This document shows, piece after piece, positions 17,917 to 28,539 of a DNA stretch of 64,000 nt; position 1 is the first letter of the stretch, and each line of letters begins with the position of its first letter. Source of the stretch: RGIG990 sp045589455. GTDB taxonomy: Bacteria > Verrucomicrobiota > Kiritimatiellia > RFP12 > UBA3636. The translations under genes were made by a program, and so were the position numbers. Where the stretch lies: positions 1-64,000 of the forward strand of contig JAZNPC010000062.1 of assembly GCA_045589455.1 (NCBI GenBank), written 5' to 3'. The notes below the pieces were generated by a model. The model saw nothing but the letters and a program-made list of their open reading frames with translations. It searched no databases and had not been told where the DNA came from.

Positions 17917-19059
17917 ATGAAAAAAAGAAATTATGTTGTAGCTTCAGCTATTGCTGCTTTAGCACTATTTAGTTTAAATGCAAATGCGGAGGGCTTGAAG
18001 AATTTGCCAGAAGCACCAAAGGAAGGACGCTTCACTACGCCAACAGACCTTGTATGGCCTGAGCAGGTTGGGCAAGGCGATATTTGTCTTTGGAAGGATG
18101 ATAAATTTGCAGCATTGGCTATAACAATTGATGATAACTGTAAGCCTGATCATGAGTGGTGGCTTAATATTTGTGAAGAGCTTGATATTAAGGTCACATG
18201 GTTTGTAATTACTGACAAGGTAAATAAAAATAAACACTTTGATGGTACATGGGAGGATTGGCAAAAGCTAGCTAATGCAGGCCATTCAATTCAAAGTCAT
18301 ACCACAAATCATAAGAGTGATAAGAAGGATGGCTCATACACCATGACAGAGGAGGAGATTGCTACGCAATATCGTGATTCTCTAGATATTATTAACCAAA
18401 ATATTACTAACAACTTTGCATGTACAATCGCATACCCTAATGGTGTGGCACATCCAGAAATTGCTGCTAGATATGCAATCGGCGCACGTGGCGTTTATGG
18501 AATGCCAAGCCAAGCAAATACCATCAATTATATGTGCACAAATAAAGGAGCTGCCTCACAGGCATTTATCGATGCTATATTGTATGGGAAAAGCGAGCAT
18601 GAACCTAAATGGATGCAGAACCGTCCAAATTTGAAGCGTGGTCTAAATATTGTTCTTTACCATCTTGTTCATTGGGGTAAGACCCCAGAGCAGATAGAGC
18701 AATCAGTTGCTAATGTTGAGGCAGAAGTCCGTAATATTGCAAAATATAAGGATGTTATCTGGATTGCTCGCTTTGATGATTTAATGAAATATGGTCAGGA
18801 GCGCGATACAGCAAAGCTTGTTGTTGATCCAGTATGCAAGCCAGGCGAAATGTCATTTAAATTAACTTGTGATATGGATACAAAGATTTTTGATTATCCA
18901 TTAACAATTAAGCTTTGCTTAGGAAAAGGAGCAACACAAGTAAAGGCAAAGCAAGGCGACAAGTTTGTTCCAGCACGCATTGTTGAGCATGATGGTAAAG
19001 CATATGCTATTGTTGATGCTCTCCCAAATGGTGTTCCAGTAAAAGTAAGCTATAAATAG
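17917..19059 (+). CDS. Secreted polysaccharide deacetylase (NodB-like)
   Basis: A signal peptide (residues 1-24, ending NANA) leads to a NodB-type deacetylase domain. These metal enzymes remove acetyl groups from chitin, xylan, peptidoglycan or related glycans. Visible motifs are TIDD (D72/D73) and the zinc-binding SHTTNH (H128, H132); a later YPNGV segment corresponds to motif 3. The C-terminal ~80 residues are a separate strand-rich unit. A very strong GGGGAGGA site precedes ATG 17917. A clear terminator follows the gene, so it ends a transcript. Confidence 0.88.
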   Translation: MKKRNYVVASAIAALALFSLNANAEGLKNLPEAPKEGRFTTPTDLVWPEQVGQGDICLWKDDKFAALAITIDDNCKPDHEWWLNICEELDIKVTWFVITDKVNKNKHFDGTWEDWQKLANAGHSIQSHTTNHKSDKKDGSYTMTEEEIATQYRDSLDIINQNITNNFACTIAYPNGVAHPEIAARYAIGARGVYGMPSQANTINYMCTNKGAASQAFIDAILYGKSEHEPKWMQNRPNLKRGLNIVLYHLVHWGKTPEQIEQSVANVEAEVRNIAKYKDVIWIARFDDLMKYGQERDTAKLVVDPVCKPGEMSFKLTCDMDTKIFDYPLTIKLCLGKGATQVKAKQGDKFVPARIVEHDGKAYAIVDALPNGVPVKVSYK

Positions 19060-19098
19060 TTGAGAGGTTAGAAGTAAGAGGGAAAAGTTAAGGTAAAT

Positions 19099-19132
19099 GG
19101 GGCGCGAGCGGCAAAGCTTGTGCCCCTTTTTT
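19099..19132 (+). terminator. Intrinsic terminator after the deacetylase gene
   Basis: GGGGCGCGAG (19099-19108) pairs with CTTGTGCCCC (19117-19126) over an 8-nt loop, with two G-U pairs, followed immediately by six T residues. It lies 40 bases after the stop codon. Confidence 0.85.
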
Positions 19133-19182
19133 ATAGGTGCAGAGGCAAAACTCTTATGACTGCGGCTAAAGAACCAGAATTT

Positions 19183-19320
19183 ATTCGTGTGTATTCGAGT
19201 TTTTGATTGCGCACTAAAGCACGCTGCTCCGATATCCCCAGAACCCCAGCATCCATTCGTGTTTATTCGTGTTTTCAAACCGATCCGTGGTGAAACCACA
19301 CTACGTGTGTCCGTATGCAT
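19183..19320. repeat. Degenerate ATTCGTGTTTATTCG-type repeats
   Basis: Two short runs of ATTCGTGT units, plus CACACTACGTGTGTCCG, which recurs with one or two changes at 50869-50885 and 53332-53347. Non-coding; part of a dispersed repeat family of this genome. The rest of 19133-19553 holds no gene and presumably carries the promoter of the surface protein. Confidence 0.6.
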
Positions 19321-19553
19321 TTTTTTGACAAAAGTTTACTAAATTTTTCGGTTTTTGGGGTTCTCAAAGAATTGACGGAATTTCTTTAATTATGTTAACC
19401 TAAAAGAGAATTAAATATTGGAGAACTATATTTATTCGTTAAATATTATAACTCGTTGAAGCATAATGTGTTTTAGCGTAATCCATATAATCAATAATTC
19501 GTGAACATATGTGTCTTTAATACATATGTGGTTTTAAGTAGAGGGAATGGGAA

Positions 19554-22500
19554 ATGAAAAAGTTTATATTAACACTTAATGTACTTGCAATGTTAGGCTG
19601 TGCTTATGCGGTCGATGTTACATCAGCAGCAGATTTAGCCGAGAAAATAGCCGCTGATCCAGCAGGCTCATATACACTAACAGCAAATATCGATTGCACT
19701 GATTGGGCTACTGTTGATTCTTTCACTGGTTCTATTGATGGCGCAGGGTTTGAAATCCAAAACCTACAAGTGCCTATGTTTAATACAATTGGTGGTAGTG
19801 GTACATTTTCTAATATTGTCTTTAAAGATGCCACCATCACTTCTACGGCTGCAAATTTGACTTTAGGTGTTTTTGCAAATTATTTCGACGGAGAAAATTT
19901 CCAAATCAATGGACTAACCTTTGATGGTTGTTCAATTGCTGCTGGAGGAAATAAAGGTAATCTTATTGGTATGATTGCAGGAAATTTGACCACTTCAGCA
20001 ATTGTTTCAAATTGCGTTGTTAAGTCAACTTGCCATTTGTCTGGTTCCTCAAATATTTCAATAGGTGGTTTAGTTGGTAAAGCACAAGCTTCTGGAGCTG
20101 AAGCAACAATTACCCTTGTTCAGTGCGAAAATGCTTCTGAGGTTGTATTTGGCAATGCCACTCATTATTTTGGAGGTATTACATATAGTGGTGAGACTAA
20201 AGGTGCATCTGGTAAATTTGCATATATCAATTATGTGGATTGTACAAATCGAACAACAGTTACCTCTACAAAAACAAATTCAGGCTTTGCTGGCATAACC
20301 TATTGGGCATCTGCAAATAATTCTAGCGACATGGGAACTGTTTCCTTTGTTCGTTGTATAAACTATGGTTCAGCTATCTTTACAGGAAAAGCTACATCAC
20401 CGATGCTAATAGGTGGCATTGCAGGTGATTGTGCTAAGGGACAATTTTTATTTGATTCTTGCATAAATTATGGTTCTTTATTATCAACCAATGAAGCAGA
20501 ACAAAATATTACCATTGGTGGTATTGTTGCCTCTGTATCAGCACCAATTAAACAACCAGTAACAATTACTAATTGCGCAAATCTTGGAGATGTTTCAGGA
20601 TATTATGTTGGAGGTATCATTGGTAAGCTATCTCACAATGCAAGCTATTCGTCAACGCGTTGGTATATCAACTCATGTATTCAAAGAGGAAATATAACTT
20701 GTAGAAATGATGCAATGCTTCCAGCTCAAGCTATTGGTCGCTTATCTAGCACAACGATATACCCAGAAATTGATCTTTCTGGCTCTCTATATCAAACAGA
20801 TATATTGATTGGTGGCTATGCAGAGGGAACTGTTGCATCAAGCATTTTGTCAAATTCTTGTGTCTATGCATCCTTGTCAAATCATCTTGTTGATGGAACT
20901 GACCTTGCCACATTAAATGACTATGAAGAGTGTAGCTTGTGGAAGCAAGGCTCAAATTCTCCTATTCTAAAGATTATGGAAGATGAGCCTGCGCCAGATA
21001 TCATTACTATCACATTTAAGGATTCAGCAGACTTTAATTCAGAGGTTATAGCAACATATAGCATTGCTAGAGGTGGCTTTGTTATTCCACCAGCAGAACC
21101 AGAGCATGAAAATTATACCTTTACAAATTGGAGTGTAGACGATTTTTCTGAATTAACAGAGGATACAGAGGTTGTTGCTGTATATCTCGCAGGTACAATA
21201 GAATACACAGTTAGATTTATTGATTGGGATGGAAGTGTTATCGGAGAAGAACAAACAGTGGAATATGGAGCTGCAGCTACTGCTCCAGCAGATCCTACTC
21301 GTGAGAATTATATCTTTACAGGCTGGGATAGTGAATTTTCTGAGATATTCTCAGATACAGATGTTTATGCAACCTATGTAATTGCAAATGTTGATATAAA
21401 CAACCAGGAAGAGTTTGTTTCATATCTTACAACAGCCACTGTTCCTGGTGTAACTTACCACCTAAAGTCAGATATTGTTTTGCCAGCAGAATGGACATCT
21501 ATTGATTTTATTGCAAATTTAGATGGTGGTGGCTATACACTTTATAACTATGGAGCAGTTCCTGTTTTCTCAACACTATATGGAACAGTTTCAAATTTAG
21601 CTTTAGATGGTTATAATCCAGAAACAGCAGCGGCAACTGAAATACAGATTGATGGAGATTACAAGACTTTTGGTGTTGTTGCTGATACACTTGATGGTGG
21701 AACTATTTCTGATGTTGTTGTTAGAAATTATGTTATTAAATCTGGACGTTATACAACAATGGGTGTAATTGTTGGAATAATGAGAAACGATGCAACAATT
21801 TGCCGTGTTCATGCAGAAGAAACTTGTGAGCTCCGTTTAAGAATGTCATATGCAGGCGGTCTTGTTGGCGAATTCGCTCGTACAGATGATTATTGTCCTG
21901 TAGATGAAAATGGTGATGACTTAGTAGGTGCTACTTTAATTACAATTTGTGACTCTACCAATTCTGCTCCATTTGTCATAACATCAGCGGGTGATTCTAC
22001 AGTAGGTGGTATTGTTGCAAGAGCAAACGCTGCAAGTTCAATATATAAATTTAATATGATTATTTCAAATTGCGTAAACAATGCAAGCATTACACCAGTT
22101 GAAGGATTAGAGACTACTTCTCAATTCAATTTTGGTGGATTTGTTGGTGAAAGAGTGTTTAATGCTAATGGAGATGTTGGTGTCCTCAAAATAATTGATT
22201 CATCAAATTACGGTGATCTAATTCCAATGGGTGGCACTAGCTGCTATGGTGGTTTCCTTGGTTATACATATCGTGGAGCAAGAACTGAATTTATTCGTTG
22301 CCAGAATAGAGGAAATATTGGAGGAGCTTTAACTCCTCTGGGAGAGAATTTAACAACAGGAAGCTTTGGTGGCTTTATTGGAAGAGTGTCTGATTTGTAT
22401 GCTGGTAATCCATTCTCTTGCGTAGATTGTGCAAATTATGGCGATATAGCTGGAGGTGCATATGCTGGCGGCTTCTTTGGACGTGTAACGGCAAATGGTG

Positions 22501-22910
22501 GTCATCGGGTTGCCTTATCTCAAGTAAATTGTGCTAATTATGGAGCAACATCAATTGTGGATACAGAAGGTGGTGCTCATGGACAAGTATTTGCCGCATT
22601 TGATGCAACAATGTCGTATGGTGCATTAACAATTACTGTATCAAACAGCCTATTTACAGCTTCAGATTATTATGGAAGAATTGCGGAGCAGACTAAGGAA
22701 AATGCTGTTGTAGAAAATGTAGGATTAAATCAAGTTTATGTTAATGACAACAGGACTATTCAATCAATGGCAAAAACTCTTGATACATACGCTCAAGAAA
22801 ATGCATATGAGCCATGGGTTTTAGGTGCTATTGATGACAAGATTTACCCAGAACTACAATACTTTGCAGAAAGAATTGCTACAATTGGAACCTATATCTT
22901 GTTGCGTTAA
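19554..22910 (+). CDS. Large secreted GLUG-like/InlB B-repeat surface protein
   Basis: The signal peptide ends near GCAYA. The mature protein is an internal duplication: residues ~22-470 and ~610-1100 both start with an aspartate/threonine-rich opening, then a 'LDGGGYTLYN'-like beta turn, and continue with many 'GGI.G' turns (GGLVGKA, GGIIGKL, GGFIGRV, GGFFGRV) resembling GLUG-motif parallel beta structures. Between the halves (~483-603) lie two InlB B-repeat modules ending FTNWSVD and FTGWDSE. Such proteins are usually surface adhesins or carbohydrate-associated. No sorting signal or dockerin is obvious; the C-terminus ends GTYILLR. Function beyond a surface role is inference. Confidence 0.8.
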   Translation: MKKFILTLNVLAMLGCAYAVDVTSAADLAEKIAADPAGSYTLTANIDCTDWATVDSFTGSIDGAGFEIQNLQVPMFNTIGGSGTFSNIVFKDATITSTAANLTLGVFANYFDGENFQINGLTFDGCSIAAGGNKGNLIGMIAGNLTTSAIVSNCVVKSTCHLSGSSNISIGGLVGKAQASGAEATITLVQCENASEVVFGNATHYFGGITYSGETKGASGKFAYINYVDCTNRTTVTSTKTNSGFAGITYWASANNSSDMGTVSFVRCINYGSAIFTGKATSPMLIGGIAGDCAKGQFLFDSCINYGSLLSTNEAEQNITIGGIVASVSAPIKQPVTITNCANLGDVSGYYVGGIIGKLSHNASYSSTRWYINSCIQRGNITCRNDAMLPAQAIGRLSSTTIYPEIDLSGSLYQTDILIGGYAEGTVASSILSNSCVYASLSNHLVDGTDLATLNDYEECSLWKQGSNSPILKIMEDEPAPDIITITFKDSADFNSEVIATYSIARGGFVIPPAEPEHENYTFTNWSVDDFSELTEDTEVVAVYLAGTIEYTVRFIDWDGSVIGEEQTVEYGAAATAPADPTRENYIFTGWDSEFSEIFSDTDVYATYVIANVDINNQEEFVSYLTTATVPGVTYHLKSDIVLPAEWTSIDFIANLDGGGYTLYNYGAVPVFSTLYGTVSNLALDGYNPETAAATEIQIDGDYKTFGVVADTLDGGTISDVVVRNYVIKSGRYTTMGVIVGIMRNDATICRVHAEETCELRLRMSYAGGLVGEFARTDDYCPVDENGDDLVGATLITICDSTNSAPFVITSAGDSTVGGIVARANAASSIYKFNMIISNCVNNASITPVEGLETTSQFNFGGFVGERVFNANGDVGVLKIIDSSNYGDLIPMGGTSCYGGFLGYTYRGARTEFIRCQNRGNIGGALTPLGENLTTGSFGGFIGRVSDLYAGNPFSCVDCANYGDIAGGAYAGGFFGRVTANGGHRVALSQVNCANYGATSIVDTEGGAHGQVFAAFDATMSYGALTITVSNSLFTASDYYGRIAEQTKENAVVENVGLNQVYVNDNRTIQSMAKTLDTYAQENAYEPWVLGAIDDKIYPELQYFAERIATIGTYILLR

Positions 22911-22943
22911 TATTTTATACCAGCTCTAGATTATTTAATATTT

Positions 22944-24299
22944 ATGAATACAAATTTAAAAGAGACTTGCGATGGTGTTTTTCAAGAAAATGCTAGAGCT
23001 ATACCACTCGATGATTGGGCAGATGTAATTGTTGCCGGTGGAGGCCCAGCTGGCGTTGCAGCAGCAGTAAGTGCAGCGCGTGGAGGGAAGAAGGTGCGCC
23101 TTTTCGAGCTCCAGGGCTGTCTTGGCGGTGTGTGGACCTCTGGTCTGCTAACCTATATCTACGATATTGATAAAAGCGAAATCGGATGGGATATAATTCA
23201 TAGATTAGATGCACTCGGCGCAAGAAAGCTTGATAAGACAGAGCAATATAATCTACATCAAAATTGGGTCTATGAGCCAGAATATATGAGGTTTGTTTGC
23301 GAAGAAATGTGCCGCGAAGCAGGAGTTAAGATAGTTCTTCAATGTCCCGTGGTTGCAGCATATCGCGATGCATCAGGAAGGAATATTGAAACCATTGTCA
23401 CAGAATCAAAATCTGGAAGGCAAGCGTGGAGAGCAAAGACCTTTATAGATTGCACAGGTGATGGAGACCTTGCTGCACTTGCTGGCTGTGGCTTTGATTA
23501 TGGTTATCCAGGGCTATCCTTTGGGCAGCCAGCAACAATGAATGCGCTTGTGGCTGTTGATGATGGCGATGCAATAGAAGAGTATCTCTCTAATGAGCCG
23601 GCAATGTGGACACGTGTTAAATTGCCTGATGGTAGTGATGTATGTCACCACATTTACTCTAGCCATAAGCTTAAGGATTTGCTTCGTTCTCAAGGGATGG
23701 ATCCAAGCTATGGTGATCCAACGCTTTTCCGATTCCATAAAAATGTGTTCTGCTTTATGGCTAATCATGAGTATCAGCTCCGCGTTGATGATGCAGAGGC
23801 AATTTCTGATGCAACCATGCGTGCTCGACGCGAGGTGATAGCTCTGGCAGGGGCTTTGGAGAAGCTAGGAGGTCCTTGGAAGGGCTTCCGAGTGATAGGC
23901 ACAGCAGAGCAAATAGGGCATCGTGATGCTCGCCGCATACATGGCCGATATACTGTCACCAAGGACGACATTGAAAACGGCACGGCCTTTGATGATGTTT
24001 GCACCATTTCTCGTACTCCTATTGATATTCATGGACTTGATAAGAAGATGAACGACAAAAAGGCTGCTGCCAATAGGGGAAATGTAAAATTTCAGCCATT
24101 CCAGATTCCTCTCCGTAGCTGCATAGCTAAGGATGTTGATAATCTTTATATGGCAGGACGCAATATCTCTGGCGACTTCTATGCACACGCATCCTACCGT
24201 GTAACCGGTAGCTCTGTCGCTCTTGGTGAAGCAGTCGGCAAAGCTGCTGCTGGCATCTTTAAGCCAGTCACAGTTGTTAATCCTAAATTCGACAGTTAG
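22944..24299 (+). CDS. FAD-dependent oxidoreductase (FAD_oxidored type)
   Basis: The N-terminal dinucleotide-binding motif is VAGGGPAGVAAAVSAARGG (GGGPAG at 32-37). GCLGGVWTSGLL follows, typical of the PF12831-type flavoproteins often found beside carbohydrate-degradation genes in PVC bacteria and Bacteroidota. IDCTGDGDLAALAG and a C-terminal NLYMAGRNISGD segment complete the FAD-binding parts. There is no signal peptide. It lies 33 bases behind the surface protein gene. The substrate is unknown. Confidence 0.87.
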   Translation: MNTNLKETCDGVFQENARAIPLDDWADVIVAGGGPAGVAAAVSAARGGKKVRLFELQGCLGGVWTSGLLTYIYDIDKSEIGWDIIHRLDALGARKLDKTEQYNLHQNWVYEPEYMRFVCEEMCREAGVKIVLQCPVVAAYRDASGRNIETIVTESKSGRQAWRAKTFIDCTGDGDLAALAGCGFDYGYPGLSFGQPATMNALVAVDDGDAIEEYLSNEPAMWTRVKLPDGSDVCHHIYSSHKLKDLLRSQGMDPSYGDPTLFRFHKNVFCFMANHEYQLRVDDAEAISDATMRARREVIALAGALEKLGGPWKGFRVIGTAEQIGHRDARRIHGRYTVTKDDIENGTAFDDVCTISRTPIDIHGLDKKMNDKKAAANRGNVKFQPFQIPLRSCIAKDVDNLYMAGRNISGDFYAHASYRVTGSSVALGEAVGKAAAGIFKPVTVVNPKFDS

Positions 24300-24776
24300 A
24301 TTTTGCATCTCTAGCGAGATGGCTTATCCTACGCTGCTCCTGTCTAAGGGAGATGGAAATTAGGGGAGGATTGGAGGCAAGTTTATACGACCCACCAGGG
24401 CTTTTGAGTAACAAAGCATGCTGGCTAGAAGTACTGAAATTTATTTTGTTAATTTCTTAAAAAACATAAATTTTTCTTTCACCCATTGGGTGGAGCGCTG
24501 TTGTTTATTAATAATTATTTATAAGAAAAATAGCTTTTAACTACCGTTTTTAGGTTGAAGGAGCCAAATATTAGGCATTCCTCCAACAATATTTGAAGCA
24601 CGCGGTAGCGCGGAAAAGAACTGGAATCATTGAGGAAGAACCAATAGGATTGTAATAAAAGTGCTCAGCCTCATGACTTGACTAATATTTCCTGTTTTGT
24701 TAAATTTTGATTACGTATTTTTGTTAAAAGTTTTATATAAAATTATCGAAATAATCAGATTAAGGTATATGTCGTT
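24300..24776. other. Intergenic region without a recognised gene
   Basis: 477 bases with no credible ORF. A small 6-bp hairpin (24305-24320) follows the stop of the upstream gene but lacks a T-run. The last 100 bases are very AT-rich and must hold the promoter of the GH9 gene; I cannot name the boxes with confidence. Confidence 0.5.
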
Positions 24777-27700
24777 ATGAAAAAAATTATATCAGTTATT
24801 GTTGGCGCAATAGTTGTTCAATGTGGCTTTACACATGCAGCTGTTGAAGAATATTCAATGGTTGACACAAAGCCAATGGTTATGAAGCAGTACGGTGTAC
24901 GTTCTGCTGGTGCTATTGCACCGGATAAAATACTTGTTGTAATCGGCTGCTCACAGACAGGAGCGGCATTCGGTCACAAATCATACAGAATAATTTCCTC
25001 AGAGGATTCTAATTATGCTTACAATAAATTCGTTATGCCAATAGCAGCGAAAAAGATTGAATCTGCAAAAGAATTTGTAGTTCCAGAGGGGTTTGCTGGA
25101 CCTGGTGGTGGTGATATCAAAGCGTTTACGCGCTCAGTTGTTGAGCTAACACTTCCTCATCCATTGATTCCTGGCAAGACATATACTGTCATGGGTCAAG
25201 GTGAGGGGGGTACTATGGTTACAGCTGCTCATACTGCCCATACATTTACCTATAATCCTAATGAGGTGTTTACTTATCCAGAATTGGGAGAGGATGTACT
25301 AGCTGGCAAAATGCTTGGCTTACGTGGAATGCGTAGCGTTGGTAATGGAATAGTACTTCTAGAATTTGGTTCGGCATTCTCATATCCAGGAGGCAACAAG
25401 CTTAATGCATATACCTTTACATATAACGGGAAGCGTGTAGAGGCAGAGGCTTTAGGTCGTCGTTCTCGCTTAGATTTATATCAGCCAACAGGCTGGCCAT
25501 TTAAGGGCTATATAATGCACGATGTATTCGTTAAACTACCAATAGTGCTAAAGGATGGAGATGTGCTTAAGGTTTCTGTGGCAGAGTCTGTAACAGCAGG
25601 TAATCGAGAAGCAGAGTTGTCTTTTAAGTTAAGCGATTTATCTTCTTTCTCTGATGCTATCCAGGTAAATCAGGTTGGATATCTACCCAATAATTTGAAA
25701 ATTGCATACGTTGGTCGTTGGCTTGGTTCATATCCGGAAATCGTTAAGAAAGAGGGTGGTAAATCAGAGTCAGAATCTGAATTAGATTTATCACTTGCTT
25801 CAATCTATCCTGATGTGCCTGAGCGTTTAATCGATCCCCCACCTGTTGTAGAGGAGATAGTAGAAGAAGTTCCAGAAGAGGATAAGCCTCTTCCACAGCA
25901 TGCACTTGCATTTGATACTCCACCAGAATTTAAGATTTATGATGCGGTATCAAATAAGGTAGTATACAAGGGCCAATCAAAGCTTATTCATCGTGGAGAT
26001 GAAGTTGATTTTAGGGTTAATCTTTCAGGTAGCAATGTTTATGAATTAGATTTTACAGAATTCACGAAGCCTGGTAACTACTATATTGTTGTTGATGGAG
26101 TAGGTAGAAGCCTACCATTTAGTATTAGCGAGGATGTATATAAAGAGGCATTTGATATTCAATCCTATGGTGTATTTGCGCAGCGTTGTGGACAAGAGCT
26201 CAAGGCTCCATACTCTGATTGGGAGCGTATAGCATGTCATACAAAGGGTGTTATTCCTACAACGAACCCATTCACAAAGCGTGATTTGGGTAAATTTGAA
26301 AATACAATTGTTTATAGTCCTGTAAAGCCAAAGGTTCCTGAAGCTACAGTAGCTATTAAGAATGATCCTTCTTTGGTTGCTTACATTGACTTCGATTCAC
26401 CGCTAGAGAAATATGAGTCAGAACACCTAACCTTGTATCCAAGAGGTGCTGGTTTTTATGTTGAGGATGGCTCTGTGGCAGGGTCTGGCAGTGTTTATGG
26501 TGTAGAACTTAGCGATAAGAATGGCTTTGAAGGCACACTTAAATGGGATAAAGAGAAGGGTATGTCTTTATCAATTTGGGTATACCGAACTGATGACGAG
26601 GGTGACGGCAACAATTGGAATAATGATATCTTTGGATATGGACCTCAAGGTAGAATTAGGTTTAATTTGTATGCCGGATGGGGTGTTGTAAGATGCTGTG
26701 GTGCAGACTTTGGTCGCATTCCAGATAGAAAATGGCACCATGTCGTTTTGGTGATTCACCCTGCTGGAGAAGAAGAACGCAAGTGTAAAACAGAGGTTTA
26801 CTTTGATGGCGAATTAAGAGCTCGTTCTCAAATTGACTATTCTGATGAGAATGAATTTAGATTAGCCACAATCACTGGACCTAGTTCAAAAGGCACTTAT
26901 TTTGATGAATTCCGCGTATACAATCGTTCAATAACAGCTGATGAGGTTAATGCTTTATCAGTAATTATTCCTGATAAACTACCAGTTGTTTTGAAGACAC
27001 GTGGTGGTCATCACGATGCTGGCGACTATAATCCTCGCTCTCACCTTGATGTAGCTCAGGTCCTATTGTTGGCATATGAACTAGCTCCACAGAAATTCTA
27101 TGATGGACAGCTAAATATACCAGAAAAATCTAATGGCATTCCTGATATTGTTGATGAGGCTCTATGGGCAATCCGCATTTGGAATGGCTTGTATGATGAA
27201 AAGGATGGCTCTGTATATGAAGGTACAGAATCAAATGGAGATCCAAACTTTATTGAATCTGTTGAGCTTGATCCAAAGGGAGACTATGCTTGGTCAAAGA
27301 CTGCTCGTGCTGCATTGAACTATGCCGCAGTAATGGCACGTACAGCACGAATTCTAAAGAACTGCAAGATTACTCAGCAGCCAACCTATGATAGTGAAGA
27401 AGAGGCAGCACTTCAACCAGAACTAAGTGCTGAGGCTTATCTTGCTCGTGCAAGAAAGGCATTTGAGTGGGGTATGGCAAACCCTCCAACTGATATTAAG
27501 AAGGTTTCAGATTACGCTCAGCAATATACAACTTGCCTAGCATATGCAGCTGCAGAGTTATATCGCACAACGGGCGAACAGAAGTATCACGATATCTTTA
27601 AGGCAAGCGTACCTTGGGGCACAAAGAAGAATGTCACTCTTATTGTTGACAATACATGGGATCTTTCATGGGCTGCATACACATATGCATTTATCCCTGA

Positions 27701-28241
27701 TTCTCTTGCTGACCCAGTTTATAAGGAGCAAGCAATTGCTTCTATAAAGAAGGAAGCAGATATGTACATTGAGGGATCTAGCCGCATGGCATATAAGTTC
27801 ATACGTCATTCCTTTGCTCCAATCTCATGGGGTACAGGAGCTTATGAAAACTTCTGCCAGCCAATTATGGTAATGTGGGGATTAACTAAGGATCAAAGCT
27901 ATTTTGATTGGTTAATTAGATCCTGTGACAACACATTAGGTGCAAACCCAATGTGTACCTCTTGGATTGTTGGAATCGGAGAGCGCTCTGTACGTGCTCC
28001 ATTGCACAACAGCCGTTATAGTCCATTTGGTAGGCCAGTAAAGGGCCAGCAGGTAGAGGGTCCATACCAAAATGTAGGTGGCTATAATGTTCCTAACACA
28101 ATGTATCCACGTCCATCAAGCGTTGGTGTTATGTATCAATTTGTTGATGCAAACTTTGCAATTGCAATGGATGAAGGTGTTGTAAACAACCAATCCAAGA
28201 CAATGGCGGTCTTTGGTCTAATGCTTCCAGATAAAAAGTAA
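24777..28241 (+). CDS. Secreted GH9 glycoside hydrolase with inserted LamG-like domain
   Basis: Signal peptide 1-21. A long N-terminal region (~25-290) of Ig-like strands precedes the cellulase N-terminal Ig module, recognisable from IQVNQVGYLPNNLKIAYVG (~297-315). That module is interrupted by an acidic Pro-rich insert (~330-375). Residues ~533-725 form a concanavalin/LamG-like domain (YFDEFRVYNRS is its closing strand). The GH9 catalytic domain then runs to the end: GGHHDAGDY with D747 and D750 as catalytic bases, LGANPM.TSWIVGIG near 1055, and a C-terminal MDEG as candidate proton donor. GH9 enzymes cleave beta-1,4-glucans and related polymers. A strong terminator follows. Confidence 0.9.
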   Translation: MKKIISVIVGAIVVQCGFTHAAVEEYSMVDTKPMVMKQYGVRSAGAIAPDKILVVIGCSQTGAAFGHKSYRIISSEDSNYAYNKFVMPIAAKKIESAKEFVVPEGFAGPGGGDIKAFTRSVVELTLPHPLIPGKTYTVMGQGEGGTMVTAAHTAHTFTYNPNEVFTYPELGEDVLAGKMLGLRGMRSVGNGIVLLEFGSAFSYPGGNKLNAYTFTYNGKRVEAEALGRRSRLDLYQPTGWPFKGYIMHDVFVKLPIVLKDGDVLKVSVAESVTAGNREAELSFKLSDLSSFSDAIQVNQVGYLPNNLKIAYVGRWLGSYPEIVKKEGGKSESESELDLSLASIYPDVPERLIDPPPVVEEIVEEVPEEDKPLPQHALAFDTPPEFKIYDAVSNKVVYKGQSKLIHRGDEVDFRVNLSGSNVYELDFTEFTKPGNYYIVVDGVGRSLPFSISEDVYKEAFDIQSYGVFAQRCGQELKAPYSDWERIACHTKGVIPTTNPFTKRDLGKFENTIVYSPVKPKVPEATVAIKNDPSLVAYIDFDSPLEKYESEHLTLYPRGAGFYVEDGSVAGSGSVYGVELSDKNGFEGTLKWDKEKGMSLSIWVYRTDDEGDGNNWNNDIFGYGPQGRIRFNLYAGWGVVRCCGADFGRIPDRKWHHVVLVIHPAGEEERKCKTEVYFDGELRARSQIDYSDENEFRLATITGPSSKGTYFDEFRVYNRSITADEVNALSVIIPDKLPVVLKTRGGHHDAGDYNPRSHLDVAQVLLLAYELAPQKFYDGQLNIPEKSNGIPDIVDEALWAIRIWNGLYDEKDGSVYEGTESNGDPNFIESVELDPKGDYAWSKTARAALNYAAVMARTARILKNCKITQQPTYDSEEEAALQPELSAEAYLARARKAFEWGMANPPTDIKKVSDYAQQYTTCLAYAAAELYRTTGEQKYHDIFKASVPWGTKKNVTLIVDNTWDLSWAAYTYAFIPDSLADPVYKEQAIASIKKEADMYIEGSSRMAYKFIRHSFAPISWGTGAYENFCQPIMVMWGLTKDQSYFDWLIRSCDNTLGANPMCTSWIVGIGERSVRAPLHNSRYSPFGRPVKGQQVEGPYQNVGGYNVPNTMYPRPSSVGVMYQFVDANFAIAMDEGVVNNQSKTMAVFGLMLPDKK

Positions 28242-28309
28242 GTAATAGGTACAACAATAAATAGCTAGCAATTAACAAATTGTTTTTTGCTATGAGATTA
28301 TTGCTTGAG

Positions 28310-28338
28310 ATGCGCCCACAGAAGCTGGGCGCATTTTT
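28310..28338 (+). terminator. Intrinsic terminator after the GH9 gene
   Basis: ATGCGCCCA (28310-28318) and TGGGCGCAT (28326-28334) form a perfect 9-bp stem with a 7-nt loop, followed by a T run. It lies about 70 bases past the stop. Confidence 0.9.
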
Positions 28339-28539
28339 GTACGTCGGGCATATGTATATAGTGAAAGTCCATCGGGGTAGTGATTTTAACAACCTTAAAC
28401 CTAAACTTGGTAGTTAGATGCCAAATTAAGGTTAAGCAATAAGAAAAAAGTTTGTTTATTGTTTTTAAAAAATGCTAAAATTAATTTAGTTAGGGGTATT
28501 TAATATATCATTAGTGTTCGTTAAGCAAAGGAGGAATAT

